DNA of 38,909 nucleotides from Porticoccaceae bacterium (GCA_023228865.1 JALOAH010000043.1:1-38909); one strand, 5' to 3'. Numbered from the stretch's first letter, positions 23,299-33,280 are shown. Numbers and translations: made by a program. Notes: generated by a model from the sequence alone, not told the origin.

Positions 23299-26200
23299 AC
23301 GGGCGAACCCTTAGCCTTTTGATATATGTGGAATCCTGAATGGCTCGGTAGAGCAGGGGAATCACCAGCAATGTCAGAATGGTGGAGAAAAACAGGCCGC
23401 TGACAATGGCAGTGGCAATCGGTCCCCACACCAGGGATTTTCCGGCAAAGCCCGCCGCCAGGGAAAACAGGCCGGCAATGGTGGTCAGTGAGGTGATAAG
23501 GATGGGAATCACTCTTCTGCGCGCTGCATAAACCGTGGCGTGAAGCACGCTCATGCCCGCTTCAAGGCGGTCATTGGCGGCGGACACCAGAACAATGGAG
23601 GTGTTCACGGAAATACCGGATAGCGCCACCACGCCGTAGAGTGTGTAGAGGCTGAGGGGATTGCCGGTGATGTAAAGGCCGAGGATGACGCCGGTAAACG
23701 CCAGGGGAATGGAAACCAGCACCAGCAGAGGTTGCCAGTAACTTCTAAACTGGGTGCCGAGAATCAGGTAAATCAAACCCAGGCCGACAAGAAAGAGCAT
23801 GACAATGGCGTCGATACTCTCATTGATGTCGTCGAGTTCGCCGGAAAAATCGATATTGATGGTCGGATATTCAGCGGCGACGGTTTGCCAGAACGCCGCC
23901 AGTTCAGCGTTGGCATCCACGGTGTTGGTGGCGTTTTCGTCGAAGTCTGCAGACACCGTAATGGTGCGCAGATAGTTGTAGTGACGAATATTTTGCTGGC
24001 CGTATTCGTAACTGGTATCTACCAGATCCGCCAGGGGTACGGCATCGCCATCGGCGTTGTAAAGGGTCTCATTAAACAGCGCGCTTATCTGCGTGTTGGC
24101 TACAGCCTCGCTGCGGTGGGCAACGACGCGCACGTCGACTTCCTCGCCGCGATCCTGGTAGCTGGTCACCAATTCGCCGTCGACAAAGGCTTGCAGCGCG
24201 CGGGTCACCGTATCCGGCGCCAGCCCCGCCCGCTTGATGGCATCGCCATTGAGACGCACCACCACCTCCGGATTGCCGGAGCGAAAATCCAGGTTGATAT
24301 TGCGGTAGTAGCCCTGTTGCTCCATATAGTCGACATAGCGATTGACGGCTTTCTCGATGGCGTCGAAATCGTCGCCGCGAACCTTGATATTAATGGGCTG
24401 GCCGATGGGCGGGCCATCTTCCAGCAACAGCACCGAAATGCGGGCGGCTTTGTAGCGGCTGCCGAGACTGGTGGTGATGGTGTCGACGATGGTGCGAACA
24501 TCCCGGCGGCCATCCAGCTGGGGGGCAAGGCTCACCATCACCTGACCCACATTGTCGCCGTAGAGGGGTTCGGTCTGGGTGAACATCTGGCCGGCGTAGG
24601 CGGTTGTCGCCCTGATTTCGTCGTCTTCAAGCAGTGCCAGGGTTTTCTGTTCAAATTCTTCCGCCATCTTGAGGGTTTGCGTCAACGGTGTTCCCGCAGG
24701 CATTTCCACATTGACATAAAACACGCGAAAGGGATCGGAGGCGAAAAAATTCACCTTGAGGGCGCCGGACAGCAGCAGCCCTAGGGCAACCGCAAAGATG
24801 GCGGCAACGCCGAGCAGCGACAGCCAGGGGCGCCGCAGCGCCTTGAGCAATGTCAGGCTGAAGTGATGGCGAACCTTGCTGGTAAAGCGGCGGCGCAGGC
24901 GCTGGGTTCTGGATTCGCGGCGAAAGTTAACATTGATCAGGGTCACATGGGCGGGCAGCATCCAGAACGCCTCCAGCAGGCTGACCGCCAGAGCCAGGCA
25001 AACCACCATAGGCACAATTTTCATAAACTCGCCGAGAATGCCGGGCAACAGCATCAGCGGCAGAAAGACCGCAATGGTGGTCATCACCGAGGTGGCCACG
25101 GGGGCGGCCACTTCACGCAGGGAGTCGAGGCTCGCCTGCATGGGTTTTGCCCCGCGCTGAAGGCGGTAATAGATGGCTTCCACCACCACTACGGCATCGT
25201 CCACCAGCATACCCAGAGCGATCACCACGCCCAGCAGCACCGAGTTATTTAATGTGGTCAGGTTGGTGGCGTGGAGAATAAAAAAGGTGCCCGCCAGGGT
25301 AAAGGGAATGCCGATGCTGGTTAAGAAGGCAATTCTGGTACCCAGAAATAACCAGGACACCAGCACCACAAGGGCAAGGCCAATGAGGGCGTTGTTCTGC
25401 ATCAAACTGATGGCTTCCCTGGTGCTGACGGTCTGGTCGTCCACCAGCACCAGGTTATAACCCAAAGAGCCAATGGCCTGATTTTCTGTGTCGAGATAAG
25501 CGCGCAGCTTGTCGATCAGGTCAAGGGTGTTGACGCCTTCCTGTTTCGTCAGGCTGTATAAAATGGCGGGCTGCCCCTGGTAGCGGGCGAGAATTTCCGG
25601 CTCCGCCGCTGCGCGATAGATGGAGGCGACGCTGCCGAGGGCAACCACTCCTTTGGCGCTGACCAGGGGCATGGCCTCGAGGTCGCTGAGGGAGCCTGTG
25701 GTGCCCTGCAGGCGCACCGTCCATTTGCCATTGCCGGTTTCAAGGTCGCCGATGGCGGTATCCTTGAAATAGGCTCGAACCGTGTCGGCAATATCGGCGG
25801 GGGTAATGCCGAGGCCGTCGAGTTTTTCCGGGTGAAAGGCAATGTGCAGTTCCGGGTCTTCGGCGCCCTGCATCAGGGCTTTATCGATGCCGGGAAGCTG
25901 TTCAAACTCCTTGCGCAGCACGGCGCCGTAGCGGCGCAGGTCGTCGTCAAAGGACGGACTGGTGAGCACCACAATAGCAGTAGGGAAACCGCTCGATGTG
26001 CTGATCTCGTAGATTTGTGGGTCCTGAGCCTCTTCCGGCAGTTTGTCGGTGTAGACGTTTTGCACTTCCCGGCGCAGGTCGGCGATGCGCTTGTCGAATT
26101 CCCGCTCATTGAGCTGGTCGAAGCGCAGCAGAATGGTGGAAATGCCTTCGCGGCTGGTACTGGAAACAAACTTGATATCGCGGACACTGCTGCTGATCAC

Positions 26201-26407
26201 ATCTTCAATGGGGTCGGTGATGCGTTTCTCGACATCAATGGCAGACGCGCCGGGGAGGGCGGTCATGATATTGATCCAGTTGAAATTAATATCCGGGTCT
26301 CTGGCTCTGGGCATTTGCTGAAAAGCCAGGGTGCCGAGAACAAGAATCAGCACAAAGAGAATATTGGCCAGCACATGGTTGTCGAGAAAACGTTCAAACA
26401 GTTTCAT
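23297..26407 (-). CDS. RND-family efflux pump, inner-membrane transporter
   Basis: This is a proton-driven resistance-nodulation-division pump of the AcrB/MexB type. From ATG 26407 it has 1036 residues. The N-terminus MKLFERFLDNHVLANILFVL starts the first membrane helix; the first periplasmic loop contains DPDINFNWINIMTALPGAS. TM4 carries the proton-relay aspartates in GMLVDDAVVVVE (Asp403/404). TM10 has GISVNTSIVLVSAANDRL. The frame is open a further 15 codons, but that would overlap the upstream gene. It lies 7 bp after the membrane-fusion gene. No outer-membrane channel gene is adjacent. Substrates cannot be predicted. Confidence 0.93.
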   Translation of the reverse strand: MKLFERFLDNHVLANILFVLILVLGTLAFQQMPRARDPDINFNWINIMTALPGASAIDVEKRITDPIEDVISSSVRDIKFVSSTSREGISTILLRFDQLNEREFDKRIADLRREVQNVYTDKLPEEAQDPQIYEISTSSGFPTAIVVLTSPSFDDDLRRYGAVLRKEFEQLPGIDKALMQGAEDPELHIAFHPEKLDGLGITPADIADTVRAYFKDTAIGDLETGNGKWTVRLQGTTGSLSDLEAMPLVSAKGVVALGSVASIYRAAAEPEILARYQGQPAILYSLTKQEGVNTLDLIDKLRAYLDTENQAIGSLGYNLVLVDDQTVSTREAISLMQNNALIGLALVVLVSWLFLGTRIAFLTSIGIPFTLAGTFFILHATNLTTLNNSVLLGVVIALGMLVDDAVVVVEAIYYRLQRGAKPMQASLDSLREVAAPVATSVMTTIAVFLPLMLLPGILGEFMKIVPMVVCLALAVSLLEAFWMLPAHVTLINVNFRRESRTQRLRRRFTSKVRHHFSLTLLKALRRPWLSLLGVAAIFAVALGLLLSGALKVNFFASDPFRVFYVNVEMPAGTPLTQTLKMAEEFEQKTLALLEDDEIRATTAYAGQMFTQTEPLYGDNVGQVMVSLAPQLDGRRDVRTIVDTITTSLGSRYKAARISVLLLEDGPPIGQPINIKVRGDDFDAIEKAVNRYVDYMEQQGYYRNINLDFRSGNPEVVVRLNGDAIKRAGLAPDTVTRALQAFVDGELVTSYQDRGEEVDVRVVAHRSEAVANTQISALFNETLYNADGDAVPLADLVDTSYEYGQQNIRHYNYLRTITVSADFDENATNTVDANAELAAFWQTVAAEYPTINIDFSGELDDINESIDAIVMLFLVGLGLIYLILGTQFRSYWQPLLVLVSIPLAFTGVILGLYITGNPLSLYTLYGVVALSGISVNTSIVLVSAANDRLEAGMSVLHATVYAARRRVIPILITSLTTIAGLFSLAAGFAGKSLVWGPIATAIVSGLFFSTILTLLVIPLLYRAIQDSTYIKRLRVRP

Positions 26408-26414
26408 GGGTCGG

Positions 26415-27440
26415 TCAGTTTCCAGCAGAGCCGCTGCTGATGCTGTCCCCATCCTGCACTGTACCCAGGGAGTCGGTAACCACCAGGGTGTCCAGGGACA
26501 GGCTTACCGGTTGTGACTTGCCCGGAAATGCATTGTCGAGAGCAACAAAGCTGACGCGCGCGTCTTTGACAATAAAAAACCCCGTAGCGCCGTTGCGATT
26601 GACCAGGTAGCGGGGCGGCAAATGGGGCACCGGGCTGTTCCATACCACCTTGCCGGCAGTGCCCGGCAGGGGTTTTTCGGCGCTGAAACCCAGACGCAGC
26701 TCTTGAGTTCTTGTCACCGGGTCGATGGCGGCGACGCTGCGCAGAAGAACCAGGGGATAGTCGCGGTTACCGGCAAACACAAACGCGGTTTGCGGGGAAA
26801 TTTTTTCTCCGTCAAGCTCGTTGACCCGCGCCGAGACTTCGAGGTTGTCGCCATCGATCAATGCCAGCAGCGCCGTGCCTGGTACCGCCAATTGCCCTTT
26901 GGAAACATGGCGGGCTTTAACAACGGCATCAAAAGGCGCAAAAATCTGGCAGCGGGAGGCGTCAACGCGCGTCTGCTTCAGCGCGGCCTCGGCACTGCGC
27001 ACCGCAGCGGCGAAGCCGCTGTAAGCGGCCTCGGTGGCGTCGACATCCTGCTGGGAGGTCAGTTTGCGGCCAAGCAATTGGCGGGAGCGCTCGTATTGAT
27101 TTTTTGCCAGAACCTTATTGGCCTTGGCGCCATCGAGCTGCGCCTGGGCAATGGCGACGGCCAGTTCGTAGTCGCTGCAATCCAGGGTCAGCAGCAGTTC
27201 GCCCTTTTTAACCCGGCTGCCCGTATCGGCAATAACCTCGGCAACCTCGGCGGTAATGCGAGCGCTGATGTCGGTGTCGCTGAGGCTGATAACCGTGGCT
27301 GACGCCGATATTCTGGGGTATTCCACCAGTTCAGCCAGGGGCGCAAAGGCAATGTCGGCAACGGCGGTGTTGCCGGTGAAGACGAGAATAACCAGTATCC
27401 GTAAAAAGGCGAGGCGGTTAAAGGCGTGTTTCCTGTCCAT
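26415..27440 (-). CDS. RND efflux periplasmic adaptor (membrane-fusion protein)
   Basis: This adaptor bridges the RND pump and an outer-membrane channel. ATG 27440 gives 341 residues with a signal peptide ending near NTAVA. The order is a barrel-sandwich half (ARITAEVAEVIADTGSRVKKGELLLTL, the lipoyl-like motif), an alpha hairpin (about 95-160), the return half (IFAPFDAVVKARHVSKGQLA) and a beta-barrel. An in-frame extension to 27539 lacks a signal sequence and is rejected. It is the first gene of a two-gene operon with the RND transporter. Confidence 0.9.
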   Translation of the reverse strand: MDRKHAFNRLAFLRILVILVFTGNTAVADIAFAPLAELVEYPRISASATVISLSDTDISARITAEVAEVIADTGSRVKKGELLLTLDCSDYELAVAIAQAQLDGAKANKVLAKNQYERSRQLLGRKLTSQQDVDATEAAYSGFAAAVRSAEAALKQTRVDASRCQIFAPFDAVVKARHVSKGQLAVPGTALLALIDGDNLEVSARVNELDGEKISPQTAFVFAGNRDYPLVLLRSVAAIDPVTRTQELRLGFSAEKPLPGTAGKVVWNSPVPHLPPRYLVNRNGATGFFIVKDARVSFVALDNAFPGKSQPVSLSLDTLVVTDSLGTVQDGDSISSGSAGN

Positions 27441-27676
27441 GAAAAGGTTCCGGGGAATAACCTGGGTCTGTGGCAATGACAACGGCAGCGGTTTGCGACC
27501 TGTTACGAAGTGCCGACATCCTAGCAGAAGCGCTGACATCCCGGAATAACAAACCAGTTCAACGGGCTGTCGCGCTCAGGCTTGCCTGTTGACCGGGCAT
27601 TTACTGGCAATAGCTATTTCTGCAGCTATATTTTTAGAGAGCAGTATTCATAGAGCAATGACAAAGGGAACAGGCA

Positions 27677-27925
27677 ATGGAAATATTCAATCACGATATC
27701 AGCAACCTTTTTGCCCAACTCGGGCTCGACGGTGACGAGGAGACAGTAGAGCGCTTTATCGCCAGCCACCGCCACGGAGATCCACGCCTGTCGGTGGATC
27801 AACTGGCTGTGTGGACGCCGTCGCAGAAACAGTTTTTGCGCGAAGCACTGGCGGAGGATTCCGCCTGGTGTGAGGCTGTGGATGAACTCAGCGCCAGGCT
27901 CTGCGCCGATACGGCGGGCGCCTGA
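27677..27925 (+). CDS. DUF2789 family protein
   Basis: This is a small 82-residue acidic protein starting MEIFNHDISNLFAQLGLDG. The pattern matches DUF2789, a family of unknown function common in gammaproteobacteria: an early FAQLGL motif, a middle W-T-P-S-Q stretch (AVWTPSQKQFLREAL) and a final W-x-E-AVDEL. No membrane segment or catalytic motif is visible. It stands alone, divergent from the efflux operon. Confidence 0.85.
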   Translation: MEIFNHDISNLFAQLGLDGDEETVERFIASHRHGDPRLSVDQLAVWTPSQKQFLREALAEDSAWCEAVDELSARLCADTAGA

Positions 27926-27972
27926 GACAATCCTTGCGCGATGGCTTTGCGCCGCGACGTGGCGGCTACAGA

Positions 27973-28130
27973 TATTGGCCTGTCATCCGTAGGAGCGGGG
28001 TAGATCACACCCAGATTCGACAGGCTGTTGACTATTGGCCTGCCATCCGTAGGAGTGAGCCCTGCTCGCGATCGTTATGCCCATTGGCTTGTCGCGAGCG
28101 AGGCTTCGTGCGCCGCATGGCAAGAGGTTA
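27973..28130. repeat. REP-like repeats
   Basis: A 25-bp direct repeat (TATTGGCCTGYCATCCGTAG followed by GAGYG) occurs at 27973 and 28033. The second copy runs into GTGAGCCCTGCTCGCGA and is followed by an inverted GTCGCGAGCG about 20 bp later. This resembles REP sequences of Pseudomonas-type genomes (GTAGGAGCGGGC...GCTCGCGA). No gene was found between 27926 and 28157. Confidence 0.6.
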
Positions 28131-28157
28131 ACCTGAGGCTAATACCCTAAACGGGTT

Positions 28158-29147
28158 CTAAAGCGGTAGCTGAATCTGCTCATCCCGTTCGAGAAAGCGC
28201 TTCAGGTTGCTGGGACGGTAGTTGGGGTTGCGCATAAAGCGCTGTTCCGCTGATGAGTGCAATGTTTCATCACCGTTGCCAACGCCAATGGCGCGGCGTT
28301 TGGCGGCGCTTTTATTGCCGGCACCGGTGCTGAAATCGGTACTGCCATTGCTGCTGCGCAGGCGCAAGGCGTCGCGAACAAAATCCGTATCCAGCCCCAG
28401 GCCAATGGCGCTGGCTCTTTCCAGCATCCATTCCAGGCTGATATTGGCCAATGCCATATCGCCGCCGATGCCGCCAATATCCCGATGATTGCCGGTAAAC
28501 CAGCACTGCTCGGTGCGGGCGCGATCGTCGCTGGTGAGCCACAGGCAGGGGGTAAAATCTTTGCGGGTTTCATCAATGGCGAGGGCGTGGCAGGCATTTT
28601 CCACCGTGCGGCTCAAACTGCGGTCGTGAAAACCAAGCCCGTTGCTGGTGTCTGTGGCCGGAATACCAAAATTGCCGACGCTGTCCCAGACACCGAGAAA
28701 CTTGATGGCTGGCGTATGGCTGTGGGCGTTGCGAAACAGTACGCCGTTGCGGGCATCAGCACCCCAGCGGGTGCGGTAGATATGCCAGGCGTCGTCGACT
28801 TTATCGAGATGCTGCTTTTTCAGCAGGCCCGCATTGCGAATCATGCCGATGCAGCTGCGCACCACAAAGCTGCCACGGCTGAAACCGAAAAACCACAGTT
28901 GATCGCCGGGTTCGTAGTTCAGCGCCAGCTGCTCGTAGAGCCAGCAGATACTGGCTTCAAGCAATGGCTGCTCTTTGCTGGCGACGGCCTGAAAGGGATC
29001 GCTCACGCTGATTTGAGTCACCGGCTTGCTGCTGCCGGGGGATGCTGCTGAGGGCAGGATGGCGGCCTTCACCACACCGACATTGCTGTGGGCGGGAATA
29101 TTGGCGCTGTGCCATAAACCATCACTGCACACGATAAGTCTTTTCAT
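28158..29147 (-). CDS. DUF2235 alpha/beta hydrolase
   Basis: This 329-residue protein starts at ATG 29147, which overlaps the mnmC TGA (ATGA). The opening MKRLIVCSDGLWHSA and the nucleophile elbow GFSRG (88-92, Ser90) in LWFFGFSRGSFVVRS are hallmarks of DUF2235. Some members are type VI secretion phospholipases (Tle1). VWDSVGNFG and the late HRDIGG motif probably supply the acid and His. No signal peptide or T6SS gene is present, so a cytoplasmic lipase/esterase of unknown substrate is the safest call. Confidence 0.85.
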   Translation of the reverse strand: MKRLIVCSDGLWHSANIPAHSNVGVVKAAILPSAASPGSSKPVTQISVSDPFQAVASKEQPLLEASICWLYEQLALNYEPGDQLWFFGFSRGSFVVRSCIGMIRNAGLLKKQHLDKVDDAWHIYRTRWGADARNGVLFRNAHSHTPAIKFLGVWDSVGNFGIPATDTSNGLGFHDRSLSRTVENACHALAIDETRKDFTPCLWLTSDDRARTEQCWFTGNHRDIGGIGGDMALANISLEWMLERASAIGLGLDTDFVRDALRLRSSNGSTDFSTGAGNKSAAKRRAIGVGNGDETLHSSAEQRFMRNPNYRPSNLKRFLERDEQIQLPL

Positions 29148-31306
29148 TGCTGGGTGTTTGCCCCTTTCCCGGAATGCCGTTTCAAACTGCGAATAATAAA
29201 CCTTGCAGGATTTAACGCCACCGTCAATTCCCTGGGTAGCGGCGGGATATCGCCGCTGATTTGAGTGGCGAGCAGTTCTGCCACCATGGGGGCATAGGTT
29301 AGTCCCCTGGAGCCGTGGCCGCAGTTGAGCCACAAGCCCGGCAGGTAACAGCCGGGCAGGGGGATATCCGCTTTGCCGTTGCGCCCATAGGCGGCAAAGC
29401 GGGCGGTGAAGCCATCGACATCGGGAGCGGGGCCGGCAACGGGCAAATAATCCGGTGTGGTGCAGCGAATGCCTGCCCGGCCATGGAGGTTGGCGGCGGT
29501 CAGGTTTGCCCGCGACCACAGCACTGGCAGAGCCCCATCGGTTTTTGCCAGGGTTTCCAGGTTGCGTTGGTGATCCCTGCTGCGCACCTGGGTATTTGAC
29601 TCATCCATATCATAGGTGGCGCCGAGGGTGTGAACACCGGATTGCGCCGGAGCCATATAACCGGCGCCGCAAATTACGGTGCGCAGTGCCGCCGACGCTG
29701 AAGTGGCGGGCAGGGCGCTAATCTGGCCGCGAATTTGGCGCAGCGGCAAATGGGCGCACTGCTCAAGACGGGTCGCGCTATAGCTGCTGGCGACAATAAT
29801 CACCGGCGCGCTGGCCAGGAGTTTGTCGTTGCTGTCGAACAGGTGCCAAATGGCATTGTTCTCATCCCGTTCCAGCCGCGTTACCGTGCCTTGCCGAAAG
29901 GGAATATTGGCGCTCAGCCAGGCGCAAACCGCCGGTGGCTGAACCCAGCCGAGGGCGGGGAAAAACAAACCCTTGTCTGCGCTTAGGGAAACGCCGGCGA
30001 GTTCGCTTAATTCATTACCGGCCACAGGGCGCACCAGTTCCGGCGCATTGGCAAAGCGTTTGTCAATGTCGGCAAAGCGCCGTGTTTCGTTGTCATTTTC
30101 AGGAAGCACCAAAACCCCACAGCGCTCACCAGGATTGCCCGATTGCCAGTAATCCTCATAAAAATGCAGGGCGTGGCAAAGGGCATGGCGGCCAAAGAGG
30201 GCGAGGGCGGAGTCCTCCGTGGACAGTTTCGGGTAGAGAATCCCCTGGGGGTTGCCCGATGCCTCCTGCCCCGGTTGGGGATGGCGATCCATAAGGGAAA
30301 CCTGCCAGCCCCGGTTTTTCAACGCCGCCGCCGTGGTGCAGCCGGCAATGCCAGCGCCAATAACAATAGCCTGCTGTCGCTGCTCTTTGGGCTGAAGATG
30401 GAGGTGCCAGGTGGCTTCGTGACGGCTGTTGCGCAGTACTTTGGGTTCGACCCAGTCAGGGTGGCTGTTGTCTTCCTTTGCGGGCAGGCCATTGAAATGG
30501 CCGCAAAGCATATCCCGCTTGCGGCCAAACCCCGGCCTTTTTTCCAGGGTAAAACCGGCACGGGCAAGGCCGTCGCGCACCAGTCGCGCCACGGTAAAGG
30601 TGGCGAAGGTGGTGTTTTTATGGTCGAGTTTTTCATGACTCAGCTTTTTATGGCCGAACGTTTCATGACTCGGCTTTTTATGACAGAAAGTTGCCATCAA
30701 CTGAAACAGCGCGTCTGACCATAGATCCGGGTTTTTTGACGGTGCAAAACCGTCGAGAAACCAGGCGTCGGCTACCGGGTTGCCGACATGGCTAAAGACG
30801 GGATGGCTGGATGTCAGCAGGGATTCAAAACCCGCAATGGCATCATCAAAAATCAAGGTAAGCTTAACCCTGTTATCAAAAAACCACAGCTGATGAAACC
30901 CCTGAACCGGCGGCGGGTACTGATGCAACAGCGCCGTTGCCTCTGCGTTCAGTTCTGGCCACAGCGAGAGCGCAGTGGCAATTTCGGTGCAGCTGAGGGG
31001 GTACTTCTCCACAGAGACAAAATTGAGCCGGGATTGCCGTGGCGCCATATCAAGCCACAGCGCAGCGGCGGCCAGAAAATTCAGCCCGGTGCCAAAGCCG
31101 GTTTCAAAAATGGTGAAGTTTTCGCCATCGGGCAGTGATTGCCAGCGTTGCGGCAAATCGTTGCCGTCAATAAACACATGGCGGGATTCCAGTAAACCGT
31201 CATCCCTGGAGTAGTAAAGATCACCAAAACGCCTGGACAGTGGCAAGCCGTCCGACCATTCAATATCGGCTGTCTGTAACTGGGGCTGAGGCGGGTGGTT
31301 TTTCAC
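29144..31306 (-). CDS. mnmC: Bifunctional tRNA mnm5s2U biosynthesis protein MnmC
   Basis: MnmC carries out the last two steps of mnm5s2U34 formation in tRNA: FAD-dependent removal of the carboxymethyl group, then SAM-dependent methylation. The protein has 720 residues from a GTG start that overlaps the fldB stop (GTGA). The N-terminal methyltransferase domain (about 1-290) has FGTGLNFLAAAALW and WFLDGFAPSKNPDLWSDALF. The C-terminal oxidase domain begins with the dinucleotide fold VIGAGIAGCTTAAALKNRG, then GNPQGILYPKLS. An unusual insertion of short repeats (HKKPSHETFGHKKLSHEKLD) lies in the methyltransferase half. Confidence 0.95.
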   Translation of the reverse strand: MKNHPPQPQLQTADIEWSDGLPLSRRFGDLYYSRDDGLLESRHVFIDGNDLPQRWQSLPDGENFTIFETGFGTGLNFLAAAALWLDMAPRQSRLNFVSVEKYPLSCTEIATALSLWPELNAEATALLHQYPPPVQGFHQLWFFDNRVKLTLIFDDAIAGFESLLTSSHPVFSHVGNPVADAWFLDGFAPSKNPDLWSDALFQLMATFCHKKPSHETFGHKKLSHEKLDHKNTTFATFTVARLVRDGLARAGFTLEKRPGFGRKRDMLCGHFNGLPAKEDNSHPDWVEPKVLRNSRHEATWHLHLQPKEQRQQAIVIGAGIAGCTTAAALKNRGWQVSLMDRHPQPGQEASGNPQGILYPKLSTEDSALALFGRHALCHALHFYEDYWQSGNPGERCGVLVLPENDNETRRFADIDKRFANAPELVRPVAGNELSELAGVSLSADKGLFFPALGWVQPPAVCAWLSANIPFRQGTVTRLERDENNAIWHLFDSNDKLLASAPVIIVASSYSATRLEQCAHLPLRQIRGQISALPATSASAALRTVICGAGYMAPAQSGVHTLGATYDMDESNTQVRSRDHQRNLETLAKTDGALPVLWSRANLTAANLHGRAGIRCTTPDYLPVAGPAPDVDGFTARFAAYGRNGKADIPLPGCYLPGLWLNCGHGSRGLTYAPMVAELLATQISGDIPPLPRELTVALNPARFIIRSLKRHSGKGANTQQ

Positions 31307-31851
31307 GGTGTGTTAGCGCCTGCATTCGGTGGCGCCAGACCAAATTCGGCGACGATTTGCTGGCACCAGCGGGCAATGCGTTCGTCTGAAAGTTCAAAGT
31401 CGTTTTCGTCATCCAGCGCCAGGCCGACAAAATAGTTGCCGTCTGCGGTCAGAGCCTTGGATTGCTCAAAACTGTAGCCTGTCACCGGCCATTGGCCGAC
31501 CACCTTGCCCCCCAGGTTCACTACCTTTGCCCACAGAAAACCGAGGGCGTCCTGAAACCATTCCGGGTAGCCGATCTGGTCGCCAAGGCCATAAAGGGCG
31601 ATGGTTTTGCCGTTGAAATCCAGCTGATCGATAGCGTCCCACAAGGCTTCCCAGTCTTCCTGCAATTCGCCGTAATCCCAGGTGGGAATGCCCAGAATCA
31701 GCAGCTGGTAATTCTCCATGGGCGCGACACCGCTAGCGGCAATATTGTGAATATCCACCAAATCTGCGCCCAGTTCGGCGCAGATTTTTTCGGCGGCAAT
31801 TTCCGTATAGCAGGTGGATGAACCGTAAAAAAGGCCGATGGGTGCAGTCAT
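31303..31851 (-). CDS. fldB: Flavodoxin FldB
   Basis: This is a small FMN electron-transfer protein, 182 residues from ATG 31851. The FMN phosphate loop GLFYGSSTCYTE, the flavin-stacking regions PTWDYGELQEDW and YGLGDQIGYPEWFQDALG, and the ending LSDERIARWCQQI closely match E. coli FldB as I recall it. Members receive electrons from a flavodoxin reductase. The frame continues 15 codons upstream, but that extension does not fit the family. The stop overlaps the mnmC start, making a compact fldB-mnmC-DUF2235 operon. Confidence 0.93.
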   Translation of the reverse strand: MTAPIGLFYGSSTCYTEIAAEKICAELGADLVDIHNIAASGVAPMENYQLLILGIPTWDYGELQEDWEALWDAIDQLDFNGKTIALYGLGDQIGYPEWFQDALGFLWAKVVNLGGKVVGQWPVTGYSFEQSKALTADGNYFVGLALDDENDFELSDERIARWCQQIVAEFGLAPPNAGANTP

Positions 31852-31970
31852 ATTGAATAATAAGCCGTCATAGAAAAGGGTAAAAAAAAGAGTCAATATG
31901 CTGTCGATGCTGTCAGCGACGCATATAGCTGTGGATGATACCCGGATACTGCCCTGGGGTTAACCGGGTA

Positions 31971-32435
31971 TTAAAAACCGCCGTCAAAATTCAGTTGGCG
32001 CCAGGCTTCATACACCAGCACGGCGGCGGCATTGGATAAATTCATGCTGCGGCTTTCCGCCTGCATGGGAATACGGATAACATTGTTCGCCCCCAATGCA
32101 TCGCGAAAATCCTCGGGCAGCCCCCGAGTTTCCGGGCCAAACACCAGGGCATCGCCGGGTTTAAAATCAACCTCGCTGTAAAACCTGGTGCCTTTGGTGC
32201 TGAGGCCGTAAACCCTTGCGGGCTTGATTTCATCGAGAAAAAATTGCCAATTGGGATGAATGCGAACCGCCTGCCACTCCCGGTAATCGAGCCCGGCGCG
32301 GCGCAGGCGCTTGTCGTCCATCTCAAAACCCAAGGGTTCTATCAAGTGGAGCTGAAAGCCCGTATTGGCGCAGAGGCGAATAATATTGCCGGTATTGGGT
32401 GGAATTTCCGGTTCGTAAAGGACAATATGGAGCAT
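31971..32435 (-). CDS. trmL: tRNA (cytidine(34)-2'-O)-methyltransferase TrmL
   Basis: This is a SPOUT-class methyltransferase that 2'-O-methylates the wobble base of tRNA-Leu isoacceptors. It has 154 residues from ATG 32435, the normal length. The opening [23 protein letters not shown], the middle [11 protein letters not shown] and the knot motif [22 protein letters not shown] are diagnostic. A far longer open frame reaching 32987 is antisense to the next gene and rejected. Confidence 0.96.
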   Translation of the reverse strand: MLHIVLYEPEIPPNTGNIIRLCANTGFQLHLIEPLGFEMDDKRLRRAGLDYREWQAVRIHPNWQFFLDEIKPARVYGLSTKGTRFYSEVDFKPGDALVFGPETRGLPEDFRDALGANNVIRIPMQAESRSMNLSNAAAVLVYEAWRQLNFDGGF

Positions 32436-32501
32436 GAAAACACAGCCATCGGTGAATAGTGGATTATTATCATAGCCTGACGCCCAGAAAGGAAGTTGCC
32501 A

Positions 32502-33269
32502 ATGGCCAACACCAACCCTAGCCACAGTCGCGACCAATACAAAGCCACCCATACGCCGGGGCAGATTGCCGAGCGCCTTGAAAATGGCCCCGACTCCATC
32601 TACCTGAAAGACTTTATCTACGGCGCCATCGATGGCGCCGTTACCACCTTCGCCGTGGTTGCCGGTGTTGCCGGAGCCGGATTGTCGTCGGGGGTGATCA
32701 TTATTCTCGGCCTGGCCAACCTGCTCGCCGATGGCTTTAGCATGGCCATCAGCAACTACCTTGGCACCAGGGCAGAAAACCAGCTGCGCGACAAAGCGCG
32801 GGAGCGGGAATTTGACGAAATTCACCATTATCCCCAGGGCGAAAGAGAAGAAGTGCGCCAGATTTACGCCAAAAAAGGGTTTCAAGGCCAACTGCTCGAA
32901 GACGTGGTTGAGGTTATAACCGCCGACAAAACCCGCTGGGTGGATGTGATGATTCAGGAAGAACACGGCATGGTGCTTGAAGACCACAACGCCACTAAAG
33001 GCGGGCTGGCCACCTTCGCGGCCTTTTGCCTGATCGGCCTGATTCCCCTGTTACCCTATTTGATCAACTGGTTTAGCGCCGACGTCATCACAGCACCCTT
33101 CTTGTGGAGCAGCATTCTCACCGGCATCGCCTTTGTCAGCGTGGGGGCAATGAAATCCCGGTTTGTTAATCAGCACTGGTTAATGGCGAGCCTCGAAACC
33201 CTGGCCATTGGCGGTGTTGCGGCCATTCTTGCCTATGTGGTGGGTGTGCTTTTAAAAGGTGTGGTGTAG
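32502..33269 (+). CDS. VIT1/CCC1-family metal transporter
   Basis: This 255-residue membrane protein is of the VIT (vacuolar iron transporter) family, which moves Fe2+/Mn2+ against H+. Motifs are [23 protein letters not shown] (TM1), [17 protein letters not shown] (TM2), and the cytosolic acidic helices [23 protein letters not shown] and EEHGM that bind metal in the family. Three further membrane segments follow. ATG 32502 with GGAAG 6 nt upstream is preferred to TTG 32496. It converges on intI, 11 bp away. Confidence 0.92.
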   Translation: MANTNPSHSRDQYKATHTPGQIAERLENGPDSIYLKDFIYGAIDGAVTTFAVVAGVAGAGLSSGVIIILGLANLLADGFSMAISNYLGTRAENQLRDKAREREFDEIHHYPQGEREEVRQIYAKKGFQGQLLEDVVEVITADKTRWVDVMIQEEHGMVLEDHNATKGGLATFAAFCLIGLIPLLPYLINWFSADVITAPFLWSSILTGIAFVSVGAMKSRFVNQHWLMASLETLAIGGVAAILAYVVGVLLKGVV

Positions 33270-33280
33270 AGGCTCAAGCG

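Noticed and set aside
32436..32987. Upstream extension of the trmL frame
   Set aside because: It is antisense to the VIT transporter gene and not part of the TrmL family.
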